In this document: piece after piece, positions 42,932 to 54,152 of the stretch | How the letters are laid out: every line of letters starts with the position of its first letter | Position numbering within the stretch: position 1 is the stretch's first letter | Origin: Rhodospirillaceae bacterium | Lineage (GTDB): Bacteria > Pseudomonadota > Alphaproteobacteria > Rhodospirillales > Rhodospirillaceae | Assembly: GCA_028822445.1 (NCBI GenBank) | Contig: JAPKDQ010000001.1 | Span: 620,001-684,000 of the forward strand | Direction of reading: 5' to 3' | DNA length: 64,000 nucleotides | Program-made: the position numbers and the translations under genes | The notes under the pieces: generated by a model | What the model was told of the DNA's origin: nothing | Databases searched by the model: none | What the model saw: only the letters and a program-made list of their open reading frames with translations

Positions 42932-45795
42932 TCAACCGGTTCCTTAGTCTCAAAAACCCGGCCATAGTCTAATCGTGTTGAATTTGGTGTGGCGCCCGGA
43001 AGGTCCGCCGTGGATTCGAACATTGGCTCCGTCTCGCCTTGTTCGTCAGGTTCTGCCTTCGAGATTCGGACGCGCAGATCGAACCAAGCAGCTTGACCAG
43101 TAATAGGGTCTGAATTCGACAGGCTTCCGTCATCCAACTTATCTGGAATAATATGGTTCAATAAGAAGCCCTTCTTTACCTCTGGAGAGTCTTTCTCTAG
43201 TCCCCAGGATCCGCCGCGTTTGCCTATGGCATTCCATGTCCAAACCGTATTTGGGTTGACGCCATCAATCAGTTTGACTTGGCCTTTGACCCGGCCATTG
43301 CGTGATTCCACCCAAACCCAATCGTTATCGGCGATCCCGTATTTAGCCGCTGTAGCATGGTGCACAAATAGCCGGTTTTGGGCTGTGATCTGACGTAGCC
43401 ACGCGTTCTGTGACCCCCATGAGTGATAGTGGTGCATAGGGCGTTGCGTTAAGGCGTGAAGCGGAAAGTCTTCTGGGTCGGTTGCGCTGTCTTCAAATGT
43501 TGGATACCAACTGGGAAGTGGGTCGCAGGCTTGTTCAACGCGCTTGCGGAGGTGCTCAGGCGGTTGTTTTTTTCCAATGCCACGTGCCGCGTTGCGGAAT
43601 TTCTGTACGGGCTCGGAATACAATTGCATTATGATGGCATCGGCGGACCTTATGAATCCCATGCCCACAGCCCAATCTAGGTAGGCTTTGTTCCCCATTT
43701 TAAAATAGCGCGCCTCGACCGGCATATCGCAATGCCAAAAGCATCCGTTTTCAATGTAGCGTTCAAGCTGATCCGCGTTGACTGAGCCCTTGCCTTGACC
43801 GGCCCCGTTTTCTCCACGCCAACCTGCGAGAGGCCCAATACCCGGCCCGCGCTCGTGATTGACAATGTAATCGGGGTAACCACCAGGAAATTTAGCGCTG
43901 CCGTCTTCATTCACGAAGCCAGGCAGCCTAAGTCGCGCGCCGAGATCGAGGAGGACCGTTTGGAAGGGCCGAACGTCGCGGTCCGGCTCCACGATGGGCT
44001 GACGAATGGCGTCGCCAGCGCCTTCTGCATTACTAATAGGGCGGTCGAGAAGAGAGATACAATCCCATCGCTCGAGATAGGTTGTATCGGGCAGAATGAG
44101 ATCCGCATAGGCAATGGTCTCAGACGCGTAGGCATCGCTATAGATGATATGCGGAATGCAATACTCACCCGTGTCGGTATTAGTAGCCGTTAATGCGTCT
44201 ATGGTGCCTTGAATATCCATTGATGAGTTCCAGGCCATATTGGCCATAAACATAAATAGGGTATCGATGGGGTACGGGTCACCTGCGGCTGCGTTGGCAA
44301 TCACGCGGTGCATGGCACCATGCGCAGACATGGGGTTTTCCCAAGTGAACGCTTTATCGATGCGCCGCGGGGTCCCATCATCTTCGAGCAACAAATCGTC
44401 CGGCCCCGTCGGAAAACCAAGCGGCATGCCATCAAGAGGGGTCTCTGGCGCTGAGGTCTGTCCCGCGGCTTTTGGTCCTGGTGGAACTGGTTTGGGGTAC
44501 GGGGGCTTGTAGCGGAAGCTTCCGGGTGTATCGACGGCACCAATTAACATTTGGAGCAAATGGAGAGAGCGGCATGTTTGAAAGCCATTGCTGTGTGCTG
44601 AGATACCGCGCATAGCGTGCATCGAGACAGGGCGGCCAACCATCGTCTCATGGCGCTTACCGTCAGTGTCTGTCCAGGCGATTGGAAGTGTAACTGGATG
44701 ATTAAAGGCCGCATCTGCGATTTCTGCAGCGAGCCGTTTGATTGTTTCCGCGCTAACCCCGCACTGTTCGGCAACCGTATCCGGAGCATAAGCCTCATCA
44801 GTGTAGCGGTCAGCGATGAGTTGGAACACAGGAATAACAGGTGTGCCAAAAACCGAATAGGTGCCGCTTAACGCGGCTTTGGCGCCGGGTTGTTTTTGGG
44901 GCACGGCAGAGCCTGAATTGCGGTCCCAGACCAACGGTTTTCCGTCTGTATCTCGAAGGAACAAACCATCTTTCTCACTACCAGGGGCCTGTTGAACTAG
45001 CCAGCTGGAATTCGTGAATTGTAGGAGGTAGTCGAGATCGACTTTTCCGGCGCGTAATAACTCATGCACTAAAGCGAGAACCAGCAATCCGTCTGTGCCA
45101 GGTCGGATGCCGACCCACTCATCCGAGATGGCGGCGTAGCCCGTGCGCGCTGGATTAAACGAAATGACTTTCGCGCCGCGTTCTTTAAGCTTGCCCAAGC
45201 CGATTTTAATTGGGTTTGAGTCGTGATCTTCTGCAACGCCGAACATAAGGAATAGGCGGGTGTGGTCCCAGTCCGGTTCACCAAACTCCCAGAATGAGCC
45301 TCCAATTGAGTATAGCCCTCCAGCAGCCATATTGACGGAACAGAGGCCACCATGAGCTGCGTAATTTGGCGTGCCGAATTGTTTTGCCCACCAGCCTGTT
45401 AAAGATTGGCTTTGGTCGCGCCCGGTAAAGAATGCCAGTTTTTTGGGGTCTGTTGTGCGAATGTCGTCGAGCCACGTCGTTGCTGTGGAAAGGGCTTCAT
45501 CCCATTCAATTTCCTCGAATTCGCCACTACCACGTGGCCCTACGCGCTTTAGGGGTTTACGTAAACGGGCGGGGGAGCAATGGTTCATTATTCCGGCGGC
45601 GCCTTTGCCGCATAGAACGCCCTTATTGACAGGGTGGTCCCGGTTGCCTTGGATGTAGCGAATTTGGCCGCCTTTTAAGAAAACGCGGATACCGCAGCGG
45701 CCCGCGCACATGTAACAGGTGGTCGTTTTAACCTCGTCGGCCACCGGTGGCGACGTATTGAGACCATCATTCTCTTTTGGGTCTCTAAGGGGCAT
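42928..45795 (-). CDS. soeA: sulfite dehydrogenase molybdopterin subunit (SoeA-type)
   Basis: A 955-aa molybdopterin enzyme of the DMSO-reductase family with no Tat signal, so likely cytoplasmic. An N-terminal [4Fe-4S] site uses C27, C30, C34 and C62 (CYMCAGRCG, VLCGKG). SoeA-like blocks follow: RVGPRGSGEFEEIEWDEAL, FFTGRDQSQSLTGWWAKQFG, GLCSVNMAAGGLYSIGG and GVAEDHDSNPIKIGLGKLKE. Overall order and lack of a signal peptide match SoeABC of purple sulfur bacteria and roseobacters, which oxidises sulfite to sulfate and feeds the quinone pool. Other DMSO-reductase-type substrates cannot be excluded. GGAG precedes the ATG. Confidence 0.87.
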   Translation of the reverse strand: MPLRDPKENDGLNTSPPVADEVKTTTCYMCAGRCGIRVFLKGGQIRYIQGNRDHPVNKGVLCGKGAAGIMNHCSPARLRKPLKRVGPRGSGEFEEIEWDEALSTATTWLDDIRTTDPKKLAFFTGRDQSQSLTGWWAKQFGTPNYAAHGGLCSVNMAAGGLYSIGGSFWEFGEPDWDHTRLFLMFGVAEDHDSNPIKIGLGKLKERGAKVISFNPARTGYAAISDEWVGIRPGTDGLLVLALVHELLRAGKVDLDYLLQFTNSSWLVQQAPGSEKDGLFLRDTDGKPLVWDRNSGSAVPQKQPGAKAALSGTYSVFGTPVIPVFQLIADRYTDEAYAPDTVAEQCGVSAETIKRLAAEIADAAFNHPVTLPIAWTDTDGKRHETMVGRPVSMHAMRGISAHSNGFQTCRSLHLLQMLIGAVDTPGSFRYKPPYPKPVPPGPKAAGQTSAPETPLDGMPLGFPTGPDDLLLEDDGTPRRIDKAFTWENPMSAHGAMHRVIANAAAGDPYPIDTLFMFMANMAWNSSMDIQGTIDALTATNTDTGEYCIPHIIYSDAYASETIAYADLILPDTTYLERWDCISLLDRPISNAEGAGDAIRQPIVEPDRDVRPFQTVLLDLGARLRLPGFVNEDGSAKFPGGYPDYIVNHERGPGIGPLAGWRGENGAGQGKGSVNADQLERYIENGCFWHCDMPVEARYFKMGNKAYLDWAVGMGFIRSADAIIMQLYSEPVQKFRNAARGIGKKQPPEHLRKRVEQACDPLPSWYPTFEDSATDPEDFPLHALTQRPMHHYHSWGSQNAWLRQITAQNRLFVHHATAAKYGIADNDWVWVESRNGRVKGQVKLIDGVNPNTVWTWNAIGKRGGSWGLEKDSPEVKKGFLLNHIIPDKLDDGSLSNSDPITGQAAWFDLRVRISKAEPDEQGETEPMFESTADLPGATPNSTRLDYGRVFETKEPVE

Positions 45796-45874
45796 AAATA
45801 TTCTCCATAGCCAAGCATCTGCAAAGCAGGCGCCTAGCAGTACTCAATTCTATGGAATTTAACTGTTCAGTGGC

Positions 45875-46390
45875 TCAGGTCAAACTATCGATCTCATTAA
45901 GGCTCAAAGACCCCGGGATAATCGTCACTGGAATACCGATTTGGCCAGCATATTTTCCTGTAACGGCCTCTACTAGTGAGCCGGGCTTCTCTCCTGTTGC
46001 TGACCCTAGGAGCAAATTCGATATGCCAGGCTGCTCTTTGATCAGGGCAAACAGTTCTTTGCGGGTCTTGCCTTTGCGAATGTATTGCGTGGGGGTAGAG
46101 CCTAATTTTTTGGTGATTTGGGCTGCGTGGCGGCTGAGAGTTTGCTTTGCCGCCTCCATGGTTTCTTCTTCCATTAGGTCGCCGACGAACTGCCAGTGTT
46201 GGAAAAACGGGCTTGATTCCGTGTCTATAACGAACAGTAGGGCTACCTTACCGCCGGTGAACCTTGCACGATTGCAGGCGTAGCTGAGCACGCTCGCGAG
46301 TTCTTCGGTGTCGTCGACAACGACAAGGAAGGTTCTGTTGCTCTCACCCCCGACCGTGGTGTTATCTGAAGACGCTGCGGCTATTTTCAT
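45875..46390 (-). CDS. universal stress protein beside soeABC
   Basis: A 171-aa single-domain UspA-like protein. It opens RTFLVVVDDTEELASVLSYACNRAR, with a middle FVIDTESSPFFQHWQFVGDLMEEE and a GSATGEKPGSLVEAVTGK segment that resembles the nucleotide-binding end. It lies between the rhodanese gene (15 nt) and soeA (79 nt), on the same strand, so is probably part of the sulfite operon. Its role there is unknown. Confidence 0.8.
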   Translation of the reverse strand: MKIAAASSDNTTVGGESNRTFLVVVDDTEELASVLSYACNRARFTGGKVALLFVIDTESSPFFQHWQFVGDLMEEETMEAAKQTLSRHAAQITKKLGSTPTQYIRKGKTRKELFALIKEQPGISNLLLGSATGEKPGSLVEAVTGKYAGQIGIPVTIIPGSLSLNEIDSLT

Positions 46391-46405
46391 GCCCGTTAAC
46401 GGCGA

Positions 46406-46744
46406 TTAGCCGTTCTCCTTGTCGTATCCAGCGGCATCCCATGCCAGGAAGCCACCTTCCATGCGTTTAATTACGCCGGTGTATCCAGATTCGACCATCT
46501 TCTCAGATGCTATTCCGCAGCGATGACCGGATCGGCAGTGAAACACCAGGTTTTTTTCTTCCAGATCGGGGACCGCGGATGGATCAAAATTAGATAAGGG
46601 GATGAGGTGGGCGTCTGGAATGTGGGCATCATCCCATTCACTTTGCTCCCGTACATCAATAATGACTGCATTACCTGACTTTCGCCATTCATGAATTTTT
46701 TCAGGCGAAACATAGTAAACTTGGTCTGGAGGGAGAGTGGTCAT
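46406..46744 (-). CDS. rhodanese-like sulfurtransferase
   Basis: A 112-aa single-domain rhodanese. VIIDVREQSEWDDAHIPDAHLIPL is the CH2A-type region, and the active-site loop VFHCRSGHRC has the catalytic C70. The loop has the usual length for a sulfur-transferring rhodanese. Position at the head of the Usp-soeABC group supports a role in handling sulfane sulfur before or beside sulfite oxidation. That is inference from context. Confidence 0.9.
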   Translation of the reverse strand: MTTLPPDQVYYVSPEKIHEWRKSGNAVIIDVREQSEWDDAHIPDAHLIPLSNFDPSAVPDLEEKNLVFHCRSGHRCGIASEKMVESGYTGVIKRMEGGFLAWDAAGYDKENG

Positions 46745-46780
46745 AGGCGATCGTTCTTTCTATGATTTGAGTATAAAAGA

Positions 46781-47208
46781 TTAGTCTGGAATGACAGTTA
46801 GCACTTCGGTTTCGATCAGGAGTGTATCACGGCTAATTTTTCGATACTGATCAGGGTTCCGTTCGGCGGTCGCTTATGATTAAAGGCCGCCGTTTCGCCA
46901 GGTGCTTCAATGAGTTCGCTAACCCGGCCTTCGGTTAATCAAACAACGAAGTAATTTACATACGTGATTTACATACGTGACATCGCCACCTGTGGCGTCA
47001 GGTTCCTTTAGGCAACGCGGATATTATCAAGCGCCTTGCGCTCTTGGGTATGAAGTGATGCATCACTAACCATTTCACGGTTTTCGTCCCGCCCAACGTG
47101 GCCTGCGACAAATAGGAGCTGGTCTGGTTTAGCTACGGTCACTTGCGAATAGGCGACGGTAAGGCTTTCAGAGAAAGTCGGCGGGTTTATGTAGGAGGGG
47201 TGGCCCAA
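46781..47208 (-). pseudogene. RidA-family pseudogene
   Basis: Pieces of one RidA-like protein lie in order on the minus strand but in different frames. 47208-47008 encodes YSQVTVAKPDQLLFVAGHVG. Then EPDATGGDVTYVNYFVV, LTEGRVSELIEAPGETAAFN and finally RDTLLIETEVLTVIPD, ending at a TAA at 46781. They are separated by a frame change near 47000, a 13-bp duplication at 46955-46980, an in-frame TGA after FVV, and another frame change near the end. The gene is clearly dead. It differs from the intact exported RidA at 19474. Confidence 0.8.
46955..46980. repeat. perfect 13-bp tandem duplication inside the RidA pseudogene
   Basis: TTTACATACGTGA occurs at 46955-46967 and again directly at 46968-46980. 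As 13 is not a multiple of 3, it shifts the frame. Removing one copy restores a continuous read through DVTYVNYF on the minus strand. It looks like a replication-slippage mutation. Confidence 0.95.
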
Positions 47209-47504
47209 AGAAGCATCCTTTCGTGCAGTAATAAGCCAAACCGTAGCGGGTTGTCATGCGTGCGAAAAGCTTTCGATAGTCCTGCTGATTGCCACAAGGG
47301 ATGCCTAAAAAAAGAGCAGTTAGTGGGCTTTGGATGATTGACTTGTATAAATATTAATCACCGTTAAGCCCGATAAAAGTTCGAATGAGGTAAGCCTATG
47401 AATCTAAGTGTTTTTCTTTCGCCCATAAAGCGGCACGAATTTTGTATGGGGTATGGCTAAGCGTCCGATCAACGGGTTTGTCCACAAAGAGGGATATTAA
47501 GTAA

Positions 47505-48719
47505 ATGGCTGGAAACGATGTTTTTTTTGTACTGATGGGTGCAATCATGGTGCTGGCGATGCACGCCGGGTTCGCCTTTCTGGAAGTTGGTACCGTTAGA
47601 AAAAAAAACCAGGTGAATGCCCTGGTGAAAATCATGGTCGATTTTGCGGGGTCGACACTGGCGTACTTCTTTATCGGCTATTCGGTAGCCTATGGCGTGG
47701 ATTTCCTGAGCGGCGCACCCATCATTAGTGGGGATACGGGAGGGGAATACGCTCCACAGGGCTATGACCTGGTTAAGTTCTTTTTTCTGCTAACTTTCGC
47801 GGCCGCAATCCCGGCGATTATTTCGGGTGGAATTGCTGAACGCGCCCGCTTTTACCCTCAGCTTTTCGCGACTATCATTTTGGTAGCCGTTGTCTACCCG
47901 TTTTTCGAAGGCCTGGTGTGGAACGGAAATTTTGGCTTCCAAGATTTCATGGAGGCTAATTTTGGTGCGCCGTTTAATGATTTTGCTGGATCAATTGTCG
48001 TTCATGCGATGGGCGGATGGATTGCCTTAGCCGCAGTGATCATGCTGGGAGCGCGCAGCGGACGGTACAGGAAGGATGGCAGCCTCCAGGCTATGCCGCC
48101 ATCATCCATACCCTGGCTAGCCCTCGGGGCGTGGATCCTATCAGTCGGTTGGTTCGGTTTTAACGTGATGAGCGCGCAAGGTGTTGAAGGCGTGACTGGT
48201 TTGGTCGCGGTGAACTCATTGATGGCGATGGTCGGCGGCATCCTTTCTGCATTGGTCGTCAGTAAGAATGACCCTGGATTTGTTCACAATGGCGCGTTGG
48301 CTGGCCTCGTTGCGGTCTGTGCCGGTTCTAACGTTATGCATCCCATCGGCGCGGCTATCACTGGCGTGCTTGCTGGCGCCATATTCGTTTGGGGTTTTAA
48401 TCAATGTCAAAACAAGTGGAAAATTGATGACGTTCTTGGCGTGTGGCCCCTTCATGGGATGTGCGGACTACTCGGCGGTATCCTGTGCGGTGTCTTCGGT
48501 CTTGAAGCCCTGGGAGGTATGGGAGGCGTCACGTTCCTGTCGCAACTGGTTGGATCGCTAGCAGGAGTCGTCGTCGCTTTAGTCGGTGGGTTTACAGTAT
48601 ACGGATTGCTCAAGGCTACGATTGGCATTCGGCTAACTGAGGAGGAAGAGTTCAATGGGGCAGACCTATCAATCCATCAGATCAGCGCTAACCCTGAGGA
48701 CGGTGTTCAGATTCGGTAG
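47505..48719 (+). CDS. amtB: ammonium transporter, Amt family
   Basis: A 404-aa inner-membrane ammonium transporter with about 11 helices. The N-terminus MAGNDVFFVLMGAIMVLAMH shows no separate signal peptide. Conserved items are EVGTVRKKNQVNALVKIMVDF, the first channel His in DFAGSIVVHAMGGW, and the twin His in VWPLHGMCGLLGG. These two His residues line the Amt pore. AGAGGG is upstream of the ATG. Usually glnK sits next to amtB, but no glnK gene is adjacent here. Confidence 0.95.
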   Translation: MAGNDVFFVLMGAIMVLAMHAGFAFLEVGTVRKKNQVNALVKIMVDFAGSTLAYFFIGYSVAYGVDFLSGAPIISGDTGGEYAPQGYDLVKFFFLLTFAAAIPAIISGGIAERARFYPQLFATIILVAVVYPFFEGLVWNGNFGFQDFMEANFGAPFNDFAGSIVVHAMGGWIALAAVIMLGARSGRYRKDGSLQAMPPSSIPWLALGAWILSVGWFGFNVMSAQGVEGVTGLVAVNSLMAMVGGILSALVVSKNDPGFVHNGALAGLVAVCAGSNVMHPIGAAITGVLAGAIFVWGFNQCQNKWKIDDVLGVWPLHGMCGLLGGILCGVFGLEALGGMGGVTFLSQLVGSLAGVVVALVGGFTVYGLLKATIGIRLTEEEEFNGADLSIHQISANPEDGVQIR

Positions 48720-48775
48720 GTGCTAAACATAATTTGCGCGCTTCGTTAAGAGTGGCTAAGCGTCCTTTTTCTTGT

Positions 48776-49165
48776 CTACTGCTGGCCTGATTTATCGATG
48801 CTCTCAACGTCGCGATAGCGATATTGAAGCGCGATCATAAGCGCCTTCACTGGCCGAAGCGTAACGGCTACAGCTCCGACGATGACCAATGGCCACATCA
48901 CCATGTGCACCCACATCGGGGGGTGAAACCTCACGTCTGTGAGTAGTGCTAACACGGCGATGATAATGCACAAGGGCAGCATGATAAAAAATGCGGGGCC
49001 ATCGCCCGTATCATGACCAGCTAACTTCAAGTCACACGCGCTACATGACTTTGCCACTGTTATAAAGCCATCGAACAGGCGTCCTTCGCCGCAGCGCGGG
49101 CAGCATCCACCCAAGGAGGCTTTAGCTAGCGATACACAATGGGTCGAAGGTGATCCCGTGGTCAC
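48776..49165 (-). CDS. DUF983 family membrane protein
   Basis: A 129-aa protein with an N-terminal zinc-ribbon-like part (GGCCPRCGEGRLFDGFITVAKSCSACDL, four Cys in two CxxC-like pairs) and two membrane helices (GPAFFIMLPLCIIIAVLALL and MVMWPLVIVGAVAV). DUF983 genes commonly follow ctaE in alphaproteobacterial oxidase operons, as here (gap 27 nt). The role is unknown but presumably linked to oxidase assembly. Confidence 0.85.
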   Translation of the reverse strand: MTTGSPSTHCVSLAKASLGGCCPRCGEGRLFDGFITVAKSCSACDLKLAGHDTGDGPAFFIMLPLCIIIAVLALLTDVRFHPPMWVHMVMWPLVIVGAVAVTLRPVKALMIALQYRYRDVESIDKSGQQ

Positions 49166-49192
49166 GACAGAGCGCTAACTGCTACGTATCTG

Positions 49193-50014
49193 CTAGAATG
49201 TGCGGACTGGTGTTCCGAGGAGCCAGTAAACCCAGATGAAAAGGAATAACCACACCACGTCAACGAAGTGCCAGTACCAAGCGGCGGACTGGAACCCGAT
49301 GTGTTTTTCAGGACTAAATTCCCCCTTTTGTGCTCGAACTGCGCACACGACAAGGAAGGTCGTTCCGACAAAGACGTGGAAGCCATGGAACCCGGTCGCG
49401 AGATAGAATGTTGATGGGTAGATGCCTTCGGTGATAGAGAACGCTGCATGGCCATACTCGTAGACCTGAAGGCCTAAGAACATCGTGCCAAGCGCCGCAG
49501 TAATCCAGATCCACTTCGCTGCTTTTTTGTTATTTCCAGCTTCGACGTAGAGATGTGCGCGCGTCACTGTGATACCTGATGTGAGCAGGATGACGGTGTT
49601 GTAGAACGGAAGATGCCATGCATCGAGCGTTTCAATACCTTCTGGTGGCCATTGCACCGTTGCAGTTGAGAAACCAAGAGAATGATGGAAAAAGGCCCAG
49701 AAGAAGGCAGCGAAGAACATCACTTCTGAGGCGATGAACAAAACCATACCCATGCGCAGGCCATGGCTTACTTCATTAGTGTGGCTCTGTTCTTTTACAG
49801 ACTCATTAATAACGTCGCGCCACCAAAGGACCATCGTCAGGATGAGCAGGAAGAAACCTGGAAATAGTTTAACTGGCCCGCTTATGCCAAACAGTGGCTC
49901 GTCGTGCATGTAGAACACGGCGCCAACAGCGAGAGTAAGGGCGGATAGAGCCCCCAATGCCGGCCATGGGCTCGGATTAACCATGTGGTAGGGGTGTTTG
50001 GCCTGTGCGCTCAT
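49193..50014 (-). CDS. ctaE: cytochrome c oxidase subunit III
   Basis: A 273-aa subunit III with seven helices. It begins AKHPYHMVNPSPWPALGAL, and continues with EVMFFAAFFWAFFHHSL, GFSTATVQWPPEGIETLDAW, YLATGFHGFHVFVGTTFL and WYWHFVDVVWLFLFIWVYWL. All are standard for the aa3 oxidase. The AFW..FH and HFVDVVWL motifs match the lipid-binding and conserved carboxylate regions. It follows ctaG by 31 nt. Confidence 0.96.
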   Translation of the reverse strand: MSAQAKHPYHMVNPSPWPALGALSALTLAVGAVFYMHDEPLFGISGPVKLFPGFFLLILTMVLWWRDVINESVKEQSHTNEVSHGLRMGMVLFIASEVMFFAAFFWAFFHHSLGFSTATVQWPPEGIETLDAWHLPFYNTVILLTSGITVTRAHLYVEAGNNKKAAKWIWITAALGTMFLGLQVYEYGHAAFSITEGIYPSTFYLATGFHGFHVFVGTTFLVVCAVRAQKGEFSPEKHIGFQSAAWYWHFVDVVWLFLFIWVYWLLGTPVRTF

Positions 50015-50045
50015 CTTTCGCGTCCTCGTAGGTTGCGCCGGTTAA

Positions 50046-50663
50046 TCAGGAACCGCTCAATTGAGCAGTATGAATAACTGGATCGGCTTTAGAAATGATT
50101 TCAGGGTCTTCATCGGGAATGTCATCCAATGTCCTATAAAATGTATAGGACAAGGTGATTGTCTTAACGTCATTCGCGAGTTTGTCTTCTAAGATTGCTG
50201 GATCAACGTAGAACGTTACCGGCATATCAACTGTTTGCCCGGCCTCTAGCGTTTGTTCAACAAAGCAAAAGCACTCGGTCTTGGTAAAGTACTGCGCCGC
50301 CTTGATGGGCGTTACGTTGAATGTGGATATGCCCGTGACAGGCTCATTTAAAAGGTTCGTAGACTGATACGATGTCATGTATTCGGCACCTAGGTTTATG
50401 GTGACCGATTTTTCATTTGCTGCAAAACTCCAAGGTAAACTCCGGTCAACATTTGCATCAAATCGTATCGTAATCTCTTGTTGAGATACTTCTGTATTAT
50501 TTTGTTCGGCGACCTGGGGCACACCAGCAAGGCCAGTCACTTGGCAAATAAACGTGTAGAGCGGCACGAACGCAAAAGACAGGCCGACCATTCCCGCGAC
50601 CACAGCGAATGCTGTGATTGCCGTGCGTTTGTTACGCTGAGAAAAATCGACGTCTTTTGGCAC
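50046..50663 (-). CDS. ctaG: cytochrome c oxidase assembly protein (Cox11)
   Basis: A 205-aa copper chaperone that delivers CuB to subunit I. One N-terminal membrane helix (AITAFAVVAGMVGLSFAFVPLYTFICQVTGL) anchors a periplasmic Ig-like domain. The copper site is ECFCFVEQTLEAGQTVDMPV with the CFCF motif, and the end includes ITLSYTFY. It sits between ctaD (7-nt gap) and ctaE, the usual place. Confidence 0.96.
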   Translation of the reverse strand: MPKDVDFSQRNKRTAITAFAVVAGMVGLSFAFVPLYTFICQVTGLAGVPQVAEQNNTEVSQQEITIRFDANVDRSLPWSFAANEKSVTINLGAEYMTSYQSTNLLNEPVTGISTFNVTPIKAAQYFTKTECFCFVEQTLEAGQTVDMPVTFYVDPAILEDKLANDVKTITLSYTFYRTLDDIPDEDPEIISKADPVIHTAQLSGS

Positions 50664-50670
50664 CTTTATT

Positions 50671-53195
<2,525 letters not shown>

Positions 53196-53539
53196 CGTTT
53201 AAGGGGACAGGGCGTTGGTTTCAACCGATTTTTCGGTCTTCATACTGCAATGCAGCATCGCGCATCTTAGAAATTGCACTGGGCGGATCGTTGCCTACTC
53301 TCTTAGTTGGGTGAAACAGTGCCTAAAGCGCTTGATAAGGTAAAGAAAACCGCCAGAAAACAAAGGCTTGTGAATGCGGCGCGGTTGGCGAGTTCTCCCC
53401 TAGGGTGGTGGGGTGATAATCAACAAGGCAATGACACTTTGGCGAGCCTGTGGTACTCAGCAGCCCCTTAAAAGAACGGAAAGCCTCGCGAGTCGAGTTG
53501 ACGAAGAGCGGCTAAATAACCTGAGCAAGGAGTTTTAGG
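53196..53539. promoter_or_regulatory. divergent promoter region of the two oxidase gene sets
   Basis: This 344-nt region separates ctaC (minus) from the plus-strand oxidase-related genes, and must carry promoters for both. A plus-strand frame from a GTG at 53319 to 53471 (50 codons, with PKALDKVKKTARKQRLVNAA) has some coding-like content but no recognised family. I give it low weight. Confidence 0.35.
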
Positions 53540-53656
53540 ATGACGCAATCACCACCGGATAGGAAAAAACTAGTCGTCTTTGGATTATGCCTCGCAGGGC
53601 TATCAATTTTTATGTACGTCAGTTTTGTTTTGAAAGTTGCCTTTGACGGCCCTTAG
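53540..53656 (+). CDS. 38-aa single-helix membrane peptide
   Basis: A 38-aa protein starting MTQSPPDRKKLVVFGLCLAG with one membrane helix over about residues 11-33 (VVFGLCLAGLSIFMYVSFVL) and a short C-terminus. AAGGAG with 7-nt spacing makes translation likely. It lies 44 nt upstream of the DUF420 gene. Tiny single-helix proteins are common in oxidase operons as assembly or accessory subunits. That function is inferred. Confidence 0.7.
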   Translation: MTQSPPDRKKLVVFGLCLAGLSIFMYVSFVLKVAFDGP

Positions 53657-53700
53657 TCTTATATCCCCCGCCGTATTAAACGATATATAAGGGTTCTTAA

Positions 53701-54132
53701 ATGATTACGGCTGCGCTTTTACCACACGTCAATGCTGTTCTAAACAGCATGTCAGTTGTGCTCCTTCTCATCGGGTTTATTCTTATCAAATTGGGGCGGA
53801 AAGAGGCTCATCGTAAGTTTATGGTGGCCGCGATCGTAGTGTCCGGGGTCTTTTTGGTATCCTATCTTACCTACCACTTTACGGCACCAGTCTTCGTCTT
53901 TCCGGGAACGGGATGGGCGGTACCAGCCTATTACACCCTACTTGTTTCTCATGTCGTTATGGCGATGGTCGTGGTTCCTATGGTCACGGTGACTGCATGG
54001 CGCGCGTACCACGGTCGGTTCGACCGGCATAAGGCTATTGCTAGGTGGACCTGGCCGGTTTGGATGTTTGTGACGACGTCAGGTGTCGCGGTTTATGCTA
54101 TCTTGTATCATGTTTACCCTGCTCCGATGTAA
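53701..54132 (+). CDS. DUF420 membrane protein
   Basis: A 143-aa membrane protein with four helices. The DUF420 features are HVNAVLNSMSVVLLLIGFILIKLGR, the HRKFMVAAIVVSGVFLVSYLTYHF helix, YYTLLVSHVVMAMVVVPMV and RHKAIARWTWPVWMFVTTSGV. DUF420 (CtaM-like) proteins are found with oxidase assembly genes and are thought to help heme-copper oxidases mature. Position supports this. Confidence 0.88.
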   Translation: MITAALLPHVNAVLNSMSVVLLLIGFILIKLGRKEAHRKFMVAAIVVSGVFLVSYLTYHFTAPVFVFPGTGWAVPAYYTLLVSHVVMAMVVVPMVTVTAWRAYHGRFDRHKAIARWTWPVWMFVTTSGVAVYAILYHVYPAPM

Positions 54133-54152
54133 CTGGGATTGAATACCTACCA

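Noticed and set aside
53319-53471. 50-codon GTG-started frame in the oxidase promoter region
   Set aside because: Coding-like content but no ribosome site or recognised family; kept only as a note in the promoter entry.
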